The notes: generated by a model not told the origin, from the sequence alone. A stretch of DNA of 64,000 nucleotides from Pieris napi (GCF_905475465.1 NC_062259.1:10054501-10118500); one strand, 5' to 3'; shown: positions 11,782 through 24,200, numbered from the stretch's first letter. Numbers and translations: made by a program.

Positions 11782-13644
11782 CTATGTATGAATAGCTATT
11801 ATGTACTGGTTCTTTTGCTGTCCGCAGCAATTGTCGGAATAAAATATTACATCTAATTTTGAATCTAGTTCTTCAGCTTTAAGCTTTAAATTCTGTATGT
11901 ATTTGAGCAAACAAGATCCTATTTCTGTAGCACCACGTTTAGCTTCACCTTCATGCCAGACATAACATGCAGTGTCTGTAGATTTGATATCGCATATTGT
12001 GAAATTATACGTATTTAATTTCGATACGTAATAAAAGTTTGATGCATCTCCTCTAGGACAGGGCATTGCAGCCTGAAGATCATAAACTAATACAATACAA
12101 TTATCAGGAGTAAATTTTTTGTCATCTTCTTTATTTTGCCTTGACAAATCTTTCTCTGTTAAATGCCTATCAAACTTTTCCTTCAGCTCTACCTTATCGT
12201 TTTCTGTGGCATTACTATATGATGTACAATCCTCACACTGATCTTTTTTCGGTTGGAAAAAGGCAATATTGAATTCTTTGTTAAAGATCCTGTAATACAT
12301 AAGGTAATTGGCGCTTGGTAAATTTTTTGACTGACAGTCGAGTTCGTAATCCCTATGTAAGTCTGCTACAGTTTTGCCGCTATCAATATAAAGCCTTTTT
12401 GTGTCTTCACGGCAGTAGTGACTATTTATCTTTGGGATTGAGTTGATGTGTCCAATAATACCTTTAACATGTTAGCTGTGTTTACCACGATTATCCAAAT
12501 CTAACATGCCACATGAATTCTTCTTCTTTTGAAGAACAGTTCGGATAGAGGCATCAGTTATATCTAGGGTAGCTTTAAAAAATACTTTACACACACGAAT
12601 TCTCTCATTATAAAAAGCATTGTTTTTCCCCCGGTTACTGTTATGCATCTTATATGAATATCTTGGTTCAATGACGGAAAGATGGCGTAAAATAAAATCT
12701 CGTTGCCTTTGCAGATCTCCCATGCCCCAAAAGCATTCAAAAATTTCTTTGCGTTGTGATTCTGTAATATTTTGAGTACACTTTTGTTTGCATTTATCAG
12801 TACATGGTGTTTTTAGAGACTTTGCGGGCACAACGGTTTTTCCTTTTTTAGAATTGGATATATAGGACTTACCAGAGTTTCTCAGGAATTTTTGCCTTGT
12901 TACGCAACCTGTTATTGGGTGTAGATTTTCGTTTTCCTCCTTTATTTGAATTGGTATTGTCTTCACAATCAATATATTGTGTAGAATTGGTATTAGAACT
13001 AAGCACCAAAGAACTTGGAGGTGTATTAGCTGTAGAACGTGAAGTTGAAGGTACTGGCTCAATCGAATCATAGCGAGAATCTTCGATGCAATTAGCTATT
13101 GTAGGAAATATATTCACCCTGGACTGAACCACTGCTGTTAAACGTTCATTATTCAATTCATCGTCTGATGAAGTCTCGGAATCTTCTGACCTAGATCCAC
13201 CACTTGAGCTGGATGAACTATCGCTTGAGCTACTACTAGATTCTGTTTGGGGCTATCGGCATAGGTATTGGTGAACTTGTTTGGTTTTTGGTGGAAACAT
13301 CGTTACTGAAATTGTCATATTGTTTTTCATTCAAATCTATTCCACACATCAATTTAAAAACTTGGCGTTCATTTCTCAAAAGAGACACAGAACAGGATGT
13401 ATCGATATCTACATAATCAGGATCCTTCACACTATCATCTGAGCAAAAATCTTCACTAAAATTAGCGATTTTTTTTTTCAATGTTATCTTTAGCCTTGGG
13501 AGACTGAATGAACTGTTCCTTTTTAGTGAATTGTATGGATGTTGAAGTCTTAGGTTGAAGGTGTATAATATCTTCATTATCTTGTTTGAGGTTCCGGATT
13601 ATTTGTAGGGTACGGGGATTCGGCACTGTAAATAAAAAGAACAA
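11782..13644 (-). pseudogene. Frameshifted transposase-like protein (unassigned family)
   Basis: Consecutive minus-strand frames (13462-13644, 13236-13577, 12869-13230, 12472-12950, 11782-12471) form one broken protein. The N-terminal part is acidic and Ser-rich. A middle part has paired cysteines (CTDKCKQKC). Then follows a block with CEDC. The C-terminal part holds VLVYDLQAAMPCP and FYSDNCCGQQKNQY, which look like the first two acidic strands of an RNase H-fold (DDE) transposase. Frame breaks lie at a T homopolymer near 13470, near 13245 and near 12900, and a stop lies near 12472. Reading stops soon after the second acidic motif, so the third acidic residue is absent or in a missing exon. 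I recall the motif set from unnamed multicopy insect proteins, which cannot be checked here. Confidence 0.6.
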
Positions 13645-13654
13645 TTCATAAAAT

Positions 13655-13969
13655 AACGAACCACACCATACCTACCATGCCATGCCACGTCATCACACAC
13701 CACACGCCCACACCACAACACAACTAAACCACAAGGTGTCGGCAGAGGTCATACATTCACCCGCATTTCGCCAGATATGTTTTTAGGTTTCATGGATACG
13801 TTATAGGGGCGAGCCTTTTGCTGTTCATCGGGCACAATTTCTAACCCCGAGTTGCTCTTTAGACTTTTCTAAATTAGAAATAACGAAAACCACGTTTACT
13901 GCTCGACCCAGGATTCGAACCCGGGACATCGCGATTATATAAGGCCCTATGCAATGAGCCAGGAGCAAC
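13655..13969 (-). mobile_element. tRNA-headed SINE
   Basis: Minus-strand 13969-13898 resembles a tRNA: a 7-bp acceptor-like pairing (GTTGCTC with GAGCAGT), an A box (TGGCTCATTGCATAGG) and a B box (GGTTCGAATCC). The anticodon arm does not fold, so it is not a working tRNA. The body continues leftward with 'acctctgccgacacc', which I associate with a moth SINE family. It is inserted upstream of the coding part of the 3.6 kb transposon. Confidence 0.6.
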
Positions 13970-14485
13970 ACAAAAAAACTATAAAAACACGTTATACTTG
14001 TATTATATCGTTAAAAGTAACTTAACTTGCTTTCGGTTCTAAATTATTGAGCTTTATTTCTAAGCAATAATAACCTATTTCGTAAATATGTTAAAAGATT
14101 TTGTTATTTCTATCTTGAATAAACAAATAAAACTTAATAAGTATTATTGTCTTACTTACTCTTTCTCTTAATGTTGTACTTAACACTAAATGCAGCACTT
14201 TTCAACAAAAAAATTTATCGAAAATTGACACAATTTTGTCTTGAATAATCAAACAACTCAAAATGAATCAATATTGCAGAAAATATTACTAAACTTTAAA
14301 CACTCGATTATTTAGAAATGTGGTTTTATCCAGGAAAGTTTTAACGTGGTCACGCGAAAACAATAATAGCAACTGGCGATCGTCGACTGTTGCAGAAATA
14401 TGGCGTGATAAATCAACCACATAACGACATTTTTACGCGCCACTACGCCGGTTTTGCCATTATGAACGTGAATTACATTATATTG

Positions 14486-14607
14486 ATACAACTTGAAAGG
14501 CAAGTTCTTTAGCGTAGCGTTTACTAAAGCAAGTAGCGTTTACATGTTTCAACTAAAGTACTATCCTAAAGCACTCTCCTAAACACTAAGATAATGTAAA
14601 TCGGCCT
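14486..14607. mobile_element. Damaged copy of the AGGCCGATTTACATT MITE
   Basis: From ACAACTTGAAAGGCAAG onward it is nearly identical to the intact copy at 49477-49640, including the right end ATGTAAATCGGCCT. The left inverted end is mostly missing; only a piece resembling ATTACATTAT remains. It lies within the 3.6 kb transposon. Confidence 0.75.
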
Positions 14608-14712
14608 TTACTGACCATTAAATAAGGACTATTTTCCATTTGGCTGTGTTATAAACCAGTATTTTCAAAATTTTGGTTTGTGCGGGTATTCATGCAAAGC
14701 AGCGATATACGT

Positions 14713-15689
14713 AATCAATCGATTTTAATTTTTAATTTCACCAATTATTTCTCTATGACAAAAATATGTTATTTAAATATTATATTCGTTCAAGTCTACT
14801 TTTTAATGTAAATACTAAATCACTTTTGGAAAGTTAGTAGAGAACAGTAACATACATCGCAAACATTTTAACACTAGAATAATTATAGTACAAGTTTCTT
14901 GTACTTGGACATTATATGGTACCGAGCCATACTATCTTTTTACTTTTTCCGTTATATTGTTATATCACTCTTGCCATTAGACAGACAGAAAATAGTTAAA
15001 TATGTATTGTACAGGTGCCATATTCCCTGCCCATTTTCAGTTATACATGACTCTTCTTTTAAAATACCTTATCACTTTCCATTAGTGCATTTGGCATATT
15101 TCTGCTAATCTAAAAGAAGGATACCATCAAAGCTATATAATAACACCATTTAAAATTATTAAAACCAAAATTATATATTTAATTCACTCTCAATGATCAA
15201 CGCTAAATTCAATTTTTTAAAAGTTACGAACATGAAAACTTTGGGGTCCCCGACACAACGTCAGCAATTAAGTGTTAAATAGATTTTGTTACTATGTTAT
15301 AACTTTTTATTCAAGACTGATATTAATGTGACGTTGAATACTAATATTTTTATTTCCGATTAATTTGTTTGTATTTTATAATTTCACGTGACGTATCTTT
15401 AATAAAATTTTATTAGTAAATTGTATGCCAACTAAGAAGAAAGTAGTGGCTCTATTAAAACGCTATGTAACAGTTCAATTTACGATTATAAAAGTAGCCC
15501 CTATGCTTCGTGGGGATCACAGTTTGTATGGTCACTAGGTTCTTGGCAGAGTGGGGTCGTTTGTAAGGTGTTTAATGTCATTACAGACGAAGCCCTTAGT
15601 TGCCCTGAAGTCCGATTATATATATGTGAGCATCTCTATAATTTTAAATTGAGCTAACTTTTATATTGTAAATATAATTATAAGATTAA
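14713..15689. other. Intergenic, no gene seen
   Basis: AT-rich sequence with only short, unconvincing frames between the 3.6 kb transposon and the LINE remnant. Confidence 0.4.
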
Positions 15690-17330
15690 AAAACGCTAAA
15701 ACGAAACTCTAAACGCTATCAATTCATTGGATGGGCTTAAAGATTTGACATCTTTCAGTGTTGGTGAAACAGGTGCTCGTATTTTAGAAGCTCTTAAAAA
15801 ACTTAGAAATAAAATGCTTTGCGGATTGATAAACCTTGGTTTATAAAACCAAACCAAAACCATTTTATGCAAACTTGGTGGCTCTTACCAAAAAAGTCAA
15901 TTGCTGGGATGAGGTCAATTGCTTTATATGATTAACTTCGAAAGTTGCGGTTGCAGTAAAACATATACATTAGTAAATTGAACAAAATTTTTGAACTAAC
16001 ACAACTTGGCTTTGGCACAAAAGGCGGCTGTGAAGCCGCTATATATTATGCTTTGCGCACTCTTTTTAGTAACGAAAAATTTGATATCTTGTTGAAAGTT
16101 AACGTCACGCAGGGACACCTTGTTAACAAACTTATTATTTACTTCGCTGTAGCCTTCTTTGGAATCATTCAGTTCTATTACGTGATTTGAATAATCATTT
16201 AAAAACTTTGGAAGCTATTTTACACGTTCGTTTTGAAACATCTTGGAATCAAGCATCGCCCCGTATTGACTTTGGCTGATTAGGTGAACGCAAGGTTACA
16301 TGTGTAGCTCTTCCAGCGTTTCTCTCATCAGCTTAAAAATCTAGCAGTCTGGTAGGTTAAATCTTAATCTACATACTACGAGATTGCGGATTTAATAGAT
16401 GGGAGAAACACGTGGTTAGCATCTAATCCAGGCTTGAGTTTGCCTTCTAGCGTCAACTTTCAAAGGATCTGTGAAACTAACCTCGCAAGGTTGGTGACTG
16501 GGGCTCTAGGGAAGCCGATCATTGACTTAATATCTATATATATATAATGAAAATGGTCTTCGTTTAAGGCTCAATCACGCCTAAACCACTGATCGTATCG
16601 ACATGAAACTACCACCATTCGATGCGAAATTTTTCGAAATTTTTATGGCTATTTATTTATTAAATTCCAACGTTCCTTCATTTTTTTATTGCTGTTTTAC
16701 TTTTATGAAAATTTATCCATACGGACTTCACCGCGGAAACATTCGGGGAGGCTTCCTAGAACCTCTAAACGTCAACATCTGTTAAAAACTCGATTTTCGA
16801 AATATTTCAATTTTCTTAGCGGGAAGTTAAAAAGAAGAATAATAAAAATATGAAAAAAAATAAAATAATGAAACATAAAATTTATTTTAATTCGTCCAGC
16901 AAAGCGGGCGCGAAACGGCTAGTATATATTATATACGTTTCCTTGTGGCTTGAAGTAAGTAGCCTTGGACACCATGGCCTCCATTGCCAAAAGAGTGCAG
17001 GTCGTTTTTCTTATTCCACGCCGCGCTCAACGACATCACATGCCACTCTCTTGCCTCCGTCAATGTTCCAGCCATTTTGGAGCCAAAAGGCGATGGCAAG
17101 CGGCCGGATGGGATGTCGTTGATCCCTTGGAAGATGGGACGGGCTTTAGTATGGAATGCTACTTGTGTGGACACGTTAGCCCCGTCTCACCTTCCTCGGA
17201 CAAGCAAAAAAGCTCGGGCGCAGAGCAGGCGGAAATAAACGGCTCAAGTATAAGAGTCTTTACTCCAACTTCCATTTTGTTCCCTTTGAAGTAGAGACTC
17301 TTAGGCCGTGGTGTTCAAGTCCACAAGCGC
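15690..17330 (+). pseudogene. Decayed non-LTR retrotransposon (LINE), split by a Helitron
   Basis: The plus-strand frame at 15978-16120 contains QLGFGTKGGCEAAIYYALRT, close to the motif QLGxGTxGGCEAAxHA found just before the reverse-transcriptase core in a LINE group I recall. Past the Helitron at 16533-16922, frames at 16965-17235 read GHHGLHCQKSAGRFS, then HAALNDITCHSLASVNVPA, then DGKRPDGMSLIPW and WNATCVDTLAPSHL. This resembles the C-terminal part of the same element type. The two later pieces are in different frames, and upstream stretches carry stops, so the element is dead. The 5' boundary is approximate and the clade is unassigned. Confidence 0.65.
16533..16922 (+). mobile_element. 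Non-autonomous Helitron-like element (390 bp)
   Basis: It starts TCTATATATATATAATG directly after an A and ends GGCTAG directly before a T, exactly the Helitron arrangement A|TC...CTRR|T. It sits within the LINE remnant, with LINE-like sequence resuming on the far side. No protein is encoded. Confidence 0.7.
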
Positions 17331-17478
17331 TAATTAAAGGTGACTCTAAATCTGGTGCTTACCTCGTTCAAGGAATAAGTAAGCCAGCGTTAAATGTACA
17401 CTGCCACAGGGACCAAACTTTTTAAATTTAATTTAAAATCTATTATTACTATGTAGGTTAAGAAAATTGTAAACACTA

Positions 17479-18321
17479 CAGTGCGTTTTCCAATTACAGC
17501 ACTAGAGCGCATTATGCGGCATAATGCTCAACGTTGAATGTTCCAACTACAGCAACGCTTCGCACAATTGACCACTCTCAAAACTAATGCTCTCGCGTGC
17601 TTCTCGCAATAAATACCAACACAGTGACAGAAAATTGACCAGTGTTTTTCTTTAAGTTGGCATTTATCGAAATTTTCGTAAGTAAATATTATTTGTTGTT
17701 GAAAAATTTGTATGGCTTTCGTTTCGTCGTAGGTTTTGAAAATAATTAAAGTTATTTCAAACTGCTAAAAAAATAAAAATATAAGTATGGATGAAGGTAT
17801 AAATAGTTACTTTTTTTATATTCCAATTTAAAATATGAATACAATTTTATTTTAAAATTCGGATCTGTAAACAAATTTATTTTACAGGATTATACTTTTG
17901 TAAACATTGCAATGGTTTTGAAAAAGTATATAATTTTTTTAGAAATCATTTAAAAAAAATTACTCAAAACGTAAATGATGTAAACTTCTTACATGAAACT
18001 ATATATTTTACTGTTAATTTAGCTTGTTAAAACCTTATATTCTTTAAAGGTTTTCTCTTATTTCAGTAAAAAAATGTTAATGAAATAATTTGATTATTAA
18101 AATAAGCGTAAAAACTTTTCAACCAATTATTATAGTTAACCACATTATTTATACATTAATGAGGTTGCTAACTCTATTCAGAACATTTTTTTTTTCAACA
18201 CTGACTTAGCACACTCTGCTGATGCATTTGAAAACTAATTCACGCTCCAATTAAGCTTCAGCATTATGCGGCATTGTGCGGCACTGAGTCGCATTATGCT
18301 CTGTAATTGGTAAACGCACTG
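17479..18321. mobile_element. 843-bp MITE with TA target duplication
   Basis: The ends CAGTGCGTTTTCCAATTACAG and CTGTAATTGGTAAACGCACTG are inverted and flanked by TA on both sides. Just inside both ends are repeats of GCATTATGCGGC. The interior is AT-rich with no coding capacity. The TA duplication suggests Tc1/mariner-type or PIF-type mobilisation; this is inference. Confidence 0.8.
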
Positions 18322-18693
18322 TATATTTGTTTGTTATGTTTAGGTTTTAATAAACGGTTTTATAATGATAATCTTGAATATATGAAACGTTCCTATCCGC
18401 TCCGCTGTAAATTAATCAGAAAGTGTTTAAAGCAAAAATAGAATGTTTTGTCATATTTATTTTTAAAAGAAGCTATTTTAAGTCTGGAAGATGTAAGTAC
18501 GTGCCAAGAATACTATTATTTAATTCTTTATTGGGATTTAAAATGTCAATGGAAGAAAATACATGATAAAGTATTAAAATAATGTTTTATTCCTTACAAT
18601 ACTAGTACGTTTATAAAGATTTTAGGTTGTACTAAAATGCTAAATTCGATCAACGCTCAAAATATGTAATTTAAAACTTATCTAGATTTTTTT
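18322..18693. other. 3' flank of the secreted-protein gene
   Basis: AT-rich sequence downstream (on the minus strand) of the stop codon at 18694, up to the MITE. It probably contains the 3' untranslated region. TTTATT stretches (minus-strand AATAAA) are available but I cannot choose one. Confidence 0.35.
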
Positions 18694-21238
18694 TTATTTA
18701 TCAGATACATCCTCTGATATATTGTCGTCTTTCACTTTAATTTTATTTTTAAGTACTCTACTATTTGTATAGCCAGAATCGTTCCTTTCTTTTACGACCC
18801 CCTTGCCTTCGACAATTTTGCTTCTAGATTTGTTATGAAATTTCTTTCGACTATGTTCTTCATCGCGATTTTTTTTGGATCGATGAACTGTTCTCGTATG
18901 CGATTCTGTGGTAAGTATAACTTTATTATCCTCCTCCGTCAGAATATCTCGTTTCAGCGCACTTTTAAATGTTTGGCCCCTTGAAGGTTCATGTAGGGAA
19001 AATGTTATTCTGTCGTGATGAATCTAAAATTATAATATAAAGATTAATTTAAATTACAACATAATTAACAAGCTGGCTTACTTTCTATTCTGAAAATCAA
19101 CTGAATCGATTTACACAATATTTAACACAATAATCTTATTTAGGTACTATTTTATTTAACAAAATGTTTTTGGGATTATATTACTAATATAGCATGTATT
19201 ACTTATATCGACACAAAAAAGCAGCACGTCCGATAAATGGATAAGGATGACACGTTTATTATTATTTACTATTAAAAACACTACTTAAAGGACTAATTGC
19301 TAAGATTGTACTGGAATAGTTATTTTCTTTAGTAAGGTTTGTAATTGGGTCTTCAGTTGCCTGCTTTCTAATTATTAATTTACTTACTCTATATTCTATA
19401 GTAATAAAGCATTCCTCTTCATCTTCGCATATTAATGAGTTGACATCAGCTGGTTTAGCTGCGTTGGCCGGTCTGCGTCCTACACGGAAGAAACGCCACA
19501 ACGAACGTATCCTTGGTCCGCACGCCCGCACAATATCGCTTACCTATAAATGGTAATTATATACGTAGGTAACACTGTGATATGCACAGAAAGATACAGC
19601 TACTTGCCTATAAAAAAAGAGCCTCTGGTTGTTTAAATATTATTAATGTTAATACCCAGAACCTTTTAATGGCGCAGAAACATGTCTGTTAAGCGGGCCA
19701 TAAACGGACCGCATGTTGCAGTCAAGACCGACTGCAATATGCGGTTTGCTCAGGAACTGCTCTAGCGGTCCGTGTATTGCGGATACGAATTTAGTAAGGA
19801 AACTGCAGATCGCCGGGCGGCGACCGCATGTTGCAGTCGGTCTTGACTGCAACATGCGGTCCGTCTATGGCCAGCGTTATACACAAAATTCCACGTCAGT
19901 ATTCTATGCTTACCCGAAAGAATGTGCTGTTCGGTTTGTAATATATTAAAAGCCTATTTCGAATAAAGATGAAAGGTTTTTATGGATAAATGCAAACCAT
20001 TGAAGCTATGGGTTCGGTCTATAATACACTTTATACTCAATTATTTTGCAACCTATTTTTTGAATGGAGGTGTTTTCACTACGCGGCTATTTAACAAATG
20101 TTTGATGACCCAGCTGGAGCTGTAGCTTGTGCTTTACCTTCATTTGCTCTCCTCCGTCGCAAACTCCATTCGTATGTGGTTCCACACCGAAAGTGTTAAG
20201 ACAAGCGCGATCATCGGGCATTAGAGAATCTATTTGAAAAGCGCACCTTGGGGGATTGTCTGTTCGCTCCTGAAAGTTGAAATATCGACGATATAATCAG
20301 TGTTGTTATTTGTTTTAATATCATTATCACTACTACTACAATACTAATTTTGAGTGTATGCAGGATAATATGGAGTGGGACATGGGAAGTTTATGTGATG
20401 AACGTACTGATCAGCTTTTCGGCACTAATTAATTGTTTTTTCCGGGTATGGTTAAGTAAACCTCTGCAGTGAGTAGAAGCGTAAAATATTTGTCAGTATT
20501 CTAAATTAATACGTTACAATCAATAGTAACAGAAAAAATAATTTCATTAAAAAAGTATTAGCTTGTAAATGGAGCTGTTTAATCCATAGTTTAATAAGAC
20601 TAAACTAAAGAGATATTTTGTCAGCGATGTATGAAAATATGACTGGCTGAACGTAAAAACGTAACGAAAGTAAAAACGCCCGTAACGCGAATGCGTTGAA
20701 AGCCATCCTTTCTGGATAATCTACTATTTTATAAAATAACTCGTGATACCTACAGGATTAACCTAGTATTGAACAGAAAGTAAAGTAAAATAAATTGAAA
20801 ATTTACCCATCCAACTTCGTCGCAATGCTTTGGCTCGTCATAACATACGTAGTAATTAATCGCTTTTGACCCATCTGTTCTCTTTTCAGTCGACCAAGTG
20901 TACCAGTTTTCAGCAAATTTAAACATACTATTTATATGAACTTGGCGGTAAATTAACGGGAATATCATCTCATTGGGGTGGATCGGTCGTAGCTTTTCCG
21001 TCGTAGGTTTTTCTTCCTCGTACTCGACTTGCTTTTCCACGATGTGCCTATGCGCCGCTTTCTTTAAAAAAGGCATCATAGTGACATCAATTTTTTTCTT
21101 ATAATCCCAACTTTCTGTATGTAGAGTATCTTCTTCATCTATTTTAGAATCTTCATCTGAATGCATTATAACTTTGACTTTTACAGTTAAAGTACTTTGA
21201 ATGAAACATACTAAGAGCAACCGACTATACCACATCAT
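18694..21238 (-). CDS. Unrecognised secreted protein (3 exons, about 305 residues)
   Basis: Coding exons on the minus strand: 20807-21238 (144 codons), 19388-19543 (52 codons) and 18694-19023 (109 codons plus stop). Donors are gtaaat and gtaagt, and both junctions are phase 0. The first 19 or so residues (MMWYSRLLLVCFIQSTLTV) look like a signal peptide. An acidic/basic linker follows. The middle holds an aromatic, cysteine-bearing core (WYTWSTEKR, NYYVCYDEPKHCDEVGW) continuing over the splice into VRACGPRIRSLWRFF, and then ICEDEEECF. Exon 3 is highly charged and Lys/Arg/Ser-rich. I do not recognise a family. It could be an extracellular or cuticle-associated factor or a prohormone, but nothing proves that. 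Phase-matched exons make chance unlikely. If exon 2 is not spliced at 19387, reading continues to a stop near 19262. Confidence 0.65.
19696..19872. mobile_element. 177-bp MITE with ends GGCCATAAACGGACCGC
   Basis: The element starts GGCCATAAACGGACCGCATG and ends with the inverse CATGCGGTCCGTCTATGGCC, flanked by AGCG on both sides as a possible 4-bp duplication. The block TTGCAGTCAAGACCGACTGC inside each arm is itself a hairpin. It lies in the first intron of the secreted-protein gene. The frames over it on both strands are artefacts of the palindrome. Confidence 0.8.
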
Positions 21239-24200
21239 AACTGAATCTAATTTGAAGTACAGAGAAATATAAAGGAAAATATTTATGAGAGCAAAGGAAG
21301 TTATTCTTTCAGAAATACTGATAAGCGTGGTGTTTATAAATAATAGTTTGATGAAAAATGTATGTTATCGAGAAGTTGACTATTTTTGTACCGAATCAAA
21401 CAGGATGAATAAAGAAAAGAGCATGTAAGATTATTGCTTTTATTTGGGTACAAAGATGTAGAATATAAAATAAAAATACTGCATTTGGTATCAACCTTTC
21501 ATCATAAAATTCGATTATGAAAATTAAGCATTTTGTCAAATACATGATTTACATTTATAAAATAATATTAAAGCATAAGACATTAACACTATACTAATTA
21601 TTATTTATCTATATAGAAATTGTATAATCGTATAGTACAAATAAAAAAGCGAGTGAAGTTTGGACCATTGTTAGGAATTAAAGTTTTCCATAGTGCTCAT
21701 TATTATACACCAGCCATTAGAATTCGTATTTACAAGATACATAATAATTTCAATCTAATGTGATATTTCATAGCATAGGGGTAAAAACAGCATCACTAAG
21801 GCAGAGAGGGTGTTTATTGTACATTATTATTATTATTAGGGGCCTAACATTAACTATAATAGATATAGCACTAAGGAATGAGACACGAGATTTCTCATCA
21901 CAAGACTATAAGCTAGTTCAAGAAAGTAAGGCCAGATTGAGTAAATGCGTAATTTAAGTCTTCCTACTTTCTTAGAATATAATTAGATCTCTTAAGTGTT
22001 CGCTAAGCCTAGTACATTGGTTCCGTCTGTGTACAAATAGTGAAAACTCTACATTGCAAACATCACTTATATCTATGATAATTACATTCAAATGCTAAAT
22101 TAGGCTCTTAAAATTAAGCCGTTCGGTCCACGGTCGTAACACCTATGTGATATCCTATTTTTACATAATCTTCACTCTAGCGATCACTCGGGATAGTTAA
22201 ACAAGTATTGCTGGGATATTCAATAGGTAAAGACAAGTATTTATCATTATATGGTCTCCATACATTCTGAGGGTCAGAAACGAAATTTACCGCTAAGTCG
22301 TACGTTAATAATGTAGAAAATTTAAGTTATCTTACTGGCTGAGCTAAATAAATAAAGCTTTATAAATTTCGCGTAGCCCGAATACAATCGCCAGTGATGA
22401 GATTATCTACTTACACCATAATATTCAGTACATATGCGAACGTAATTATTCTAATCTCGATAAAAAGTTACACCCTATCTAATCGCTCAAAATATTGTCG
22501 AAGATTGTCAACACTAACTTTAACACGGTAAACTACGGAAAATAGACAACTGTCAACTATATAAATACTTTCTAATATTTTATACCTATTCTTTTATAGT
22601 CTGATTCTATATCTAGTGACTAATATAATAAAATATGGTTTAAATTATTACATGAAAATAAATTACTATCATAACATGGTAACTAGATGGCGATGCGAAT
22701 AGAAATTACGAATTTAGTTGTTTCCGGCAAGTTAACAAGAGCCGTTTGAAGCAAGTGTTTACTACGAAGATCGCATCAAAACGGGGCGTAAATTTCAAAA
22801 TATCGAATTTATAAAGATATGTAGCGAAAACAGATAGATTAATTCAATTCAGTTATGAATAAACATTTCAATATACGTTTGTTTTATTAGAATTTTTATA
22901 CCCTTAATTTTTCTATTGCTTTAAGTACATTTTACTTCGAGGTAATCTTATAGTATGGTTACCACTATTATACATTTGTAAAGAGTAAAGCGGACTATTA
23001 CCCTATTATTGGCGGAGGAAGATCGGATTTCTTATGTCTATTAAACGTAGCTCACTCGTGAAAGTCGATTTACAGTTAGATTTACAATTTAATTCATATT
23101 TCAACACGCACACGACACTGAAATATAAGCTCTTGTAAATTATCTTAGAGACAAAGATTCAGAGATAGATAGATATGTCTAAACCATAAAATCTGTCAAA
23201 ATAATCAGGGGAGAGTGATAGTTTGCGCTAAGTCATCTCTGAATCTTAGTCTAAGTTATAGAAGCGTCTACGTTACTTATTTAACTGTAAGATAGGGATT
23301 GGCATATTGGTTTTATCTATAGTATGCATCGGTCTCTTTTCGTCACAACGTAGAAAACATTAGATAAAAAGAGACAAAAGAGTACTTTAAAAGTGATCAA
23401 TCAGACTGATTTAGTTTTTAAATAAAGAGGGCTTTAATAAGTTATAAATTTCAATGAATAGTTATTACAATTTTGTATTGAATATTAAAGGATCTTGATA
23501 AAAAGGTTAAATTTTTTTTCCAAATGCACTTTTATCAGCGCCGCTAATAAAAAGTCGTTGGGGATTTATATCGTGGCTTCATCGTAGAGTGTATTGAGAG
23601 TTATATTGCATAAAATGATCAGGAAAAATAGATACGGTCATTGCGATGAAATAAAACAGTACGAATTTTATAATTGAATCGACAAGTTTGGTTTTGGTAT
23701 ACAAAGTAGAAATAAAAAAATAGTAAAAAAACTAAAAATATAGGTTAATTTATAATGCAATAAACACACTTCCAAAATATATAGACTTTAAGGTAACATG
23801 ACCAGCCTTAGCCATTTCATGAAATGCTTAGAAACCAATGTATTCTACGACTACAGCATATTCATTATTCACAGCGGTCGACAGTTTCATTCAATAGTAG
23901 TCCCATAATTCATAAACCTTAGAGTGACAGTAAAATGCCAATCCCTATCTTCAAGTACAGAATATCATCTAATACTAACATGATAATTGAAAGTATAGCA
24001 GAACTGAATATGACCATGCGTTTATGTGCGCGAACATCGGCGGTGAATCGATGAAAAAACGTGCCTACATTATTTCTACAATCAGCCATTTCTCTAGGCC
24101 AAATTGAAAACTACTTGATTACTTAAACGAAATTTAATAAATACTAACACTCTCCAAAAGGAAGAAATAGAAGCTGTTATAATACACATTTCATGGGATT

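Larger units (their letters stand above)
11122..14707 (-). mobile_element. 3.6 kb DNA transposon of unassigned superfamily
   Basis: Inverted ends of about 30-40 bp, starting TATCGCTGCTTTGCATGAAT at 11122 and its inverse ending at 14707, bracket a block whose only substantial protein reads on the minus strand (11782-13644). TA lies outside both ends, consistent with a TA or longer duplication. Nested inside are a tRNA-headed SINE (about 13655-13969) and a damaged MITE (about 14486-14607). Together the ends and the internal transposase-like protein support one element. Its superfamily is not one I can name. About 660 bp at the left (11122-11781) and the region around 14000-14480 show no coding signal. 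Confidence 0.7.

Noticed and set aside
13898..13969. Possible tRNA gene on the minus strand
   Set aside because: A and B boxes and the acceptor pairing are present but the anticodon arm does not fold, and a SINE body follows it.
16929..17294. Overlapping GC-rich frames that look like small genes
   Set aside because: They are shifted frames of the decayed LINE C-terminal region.
19649..19949. Matching frames on both strands
   Set aside because: They are caused by the palindromic 177-bp MITE.
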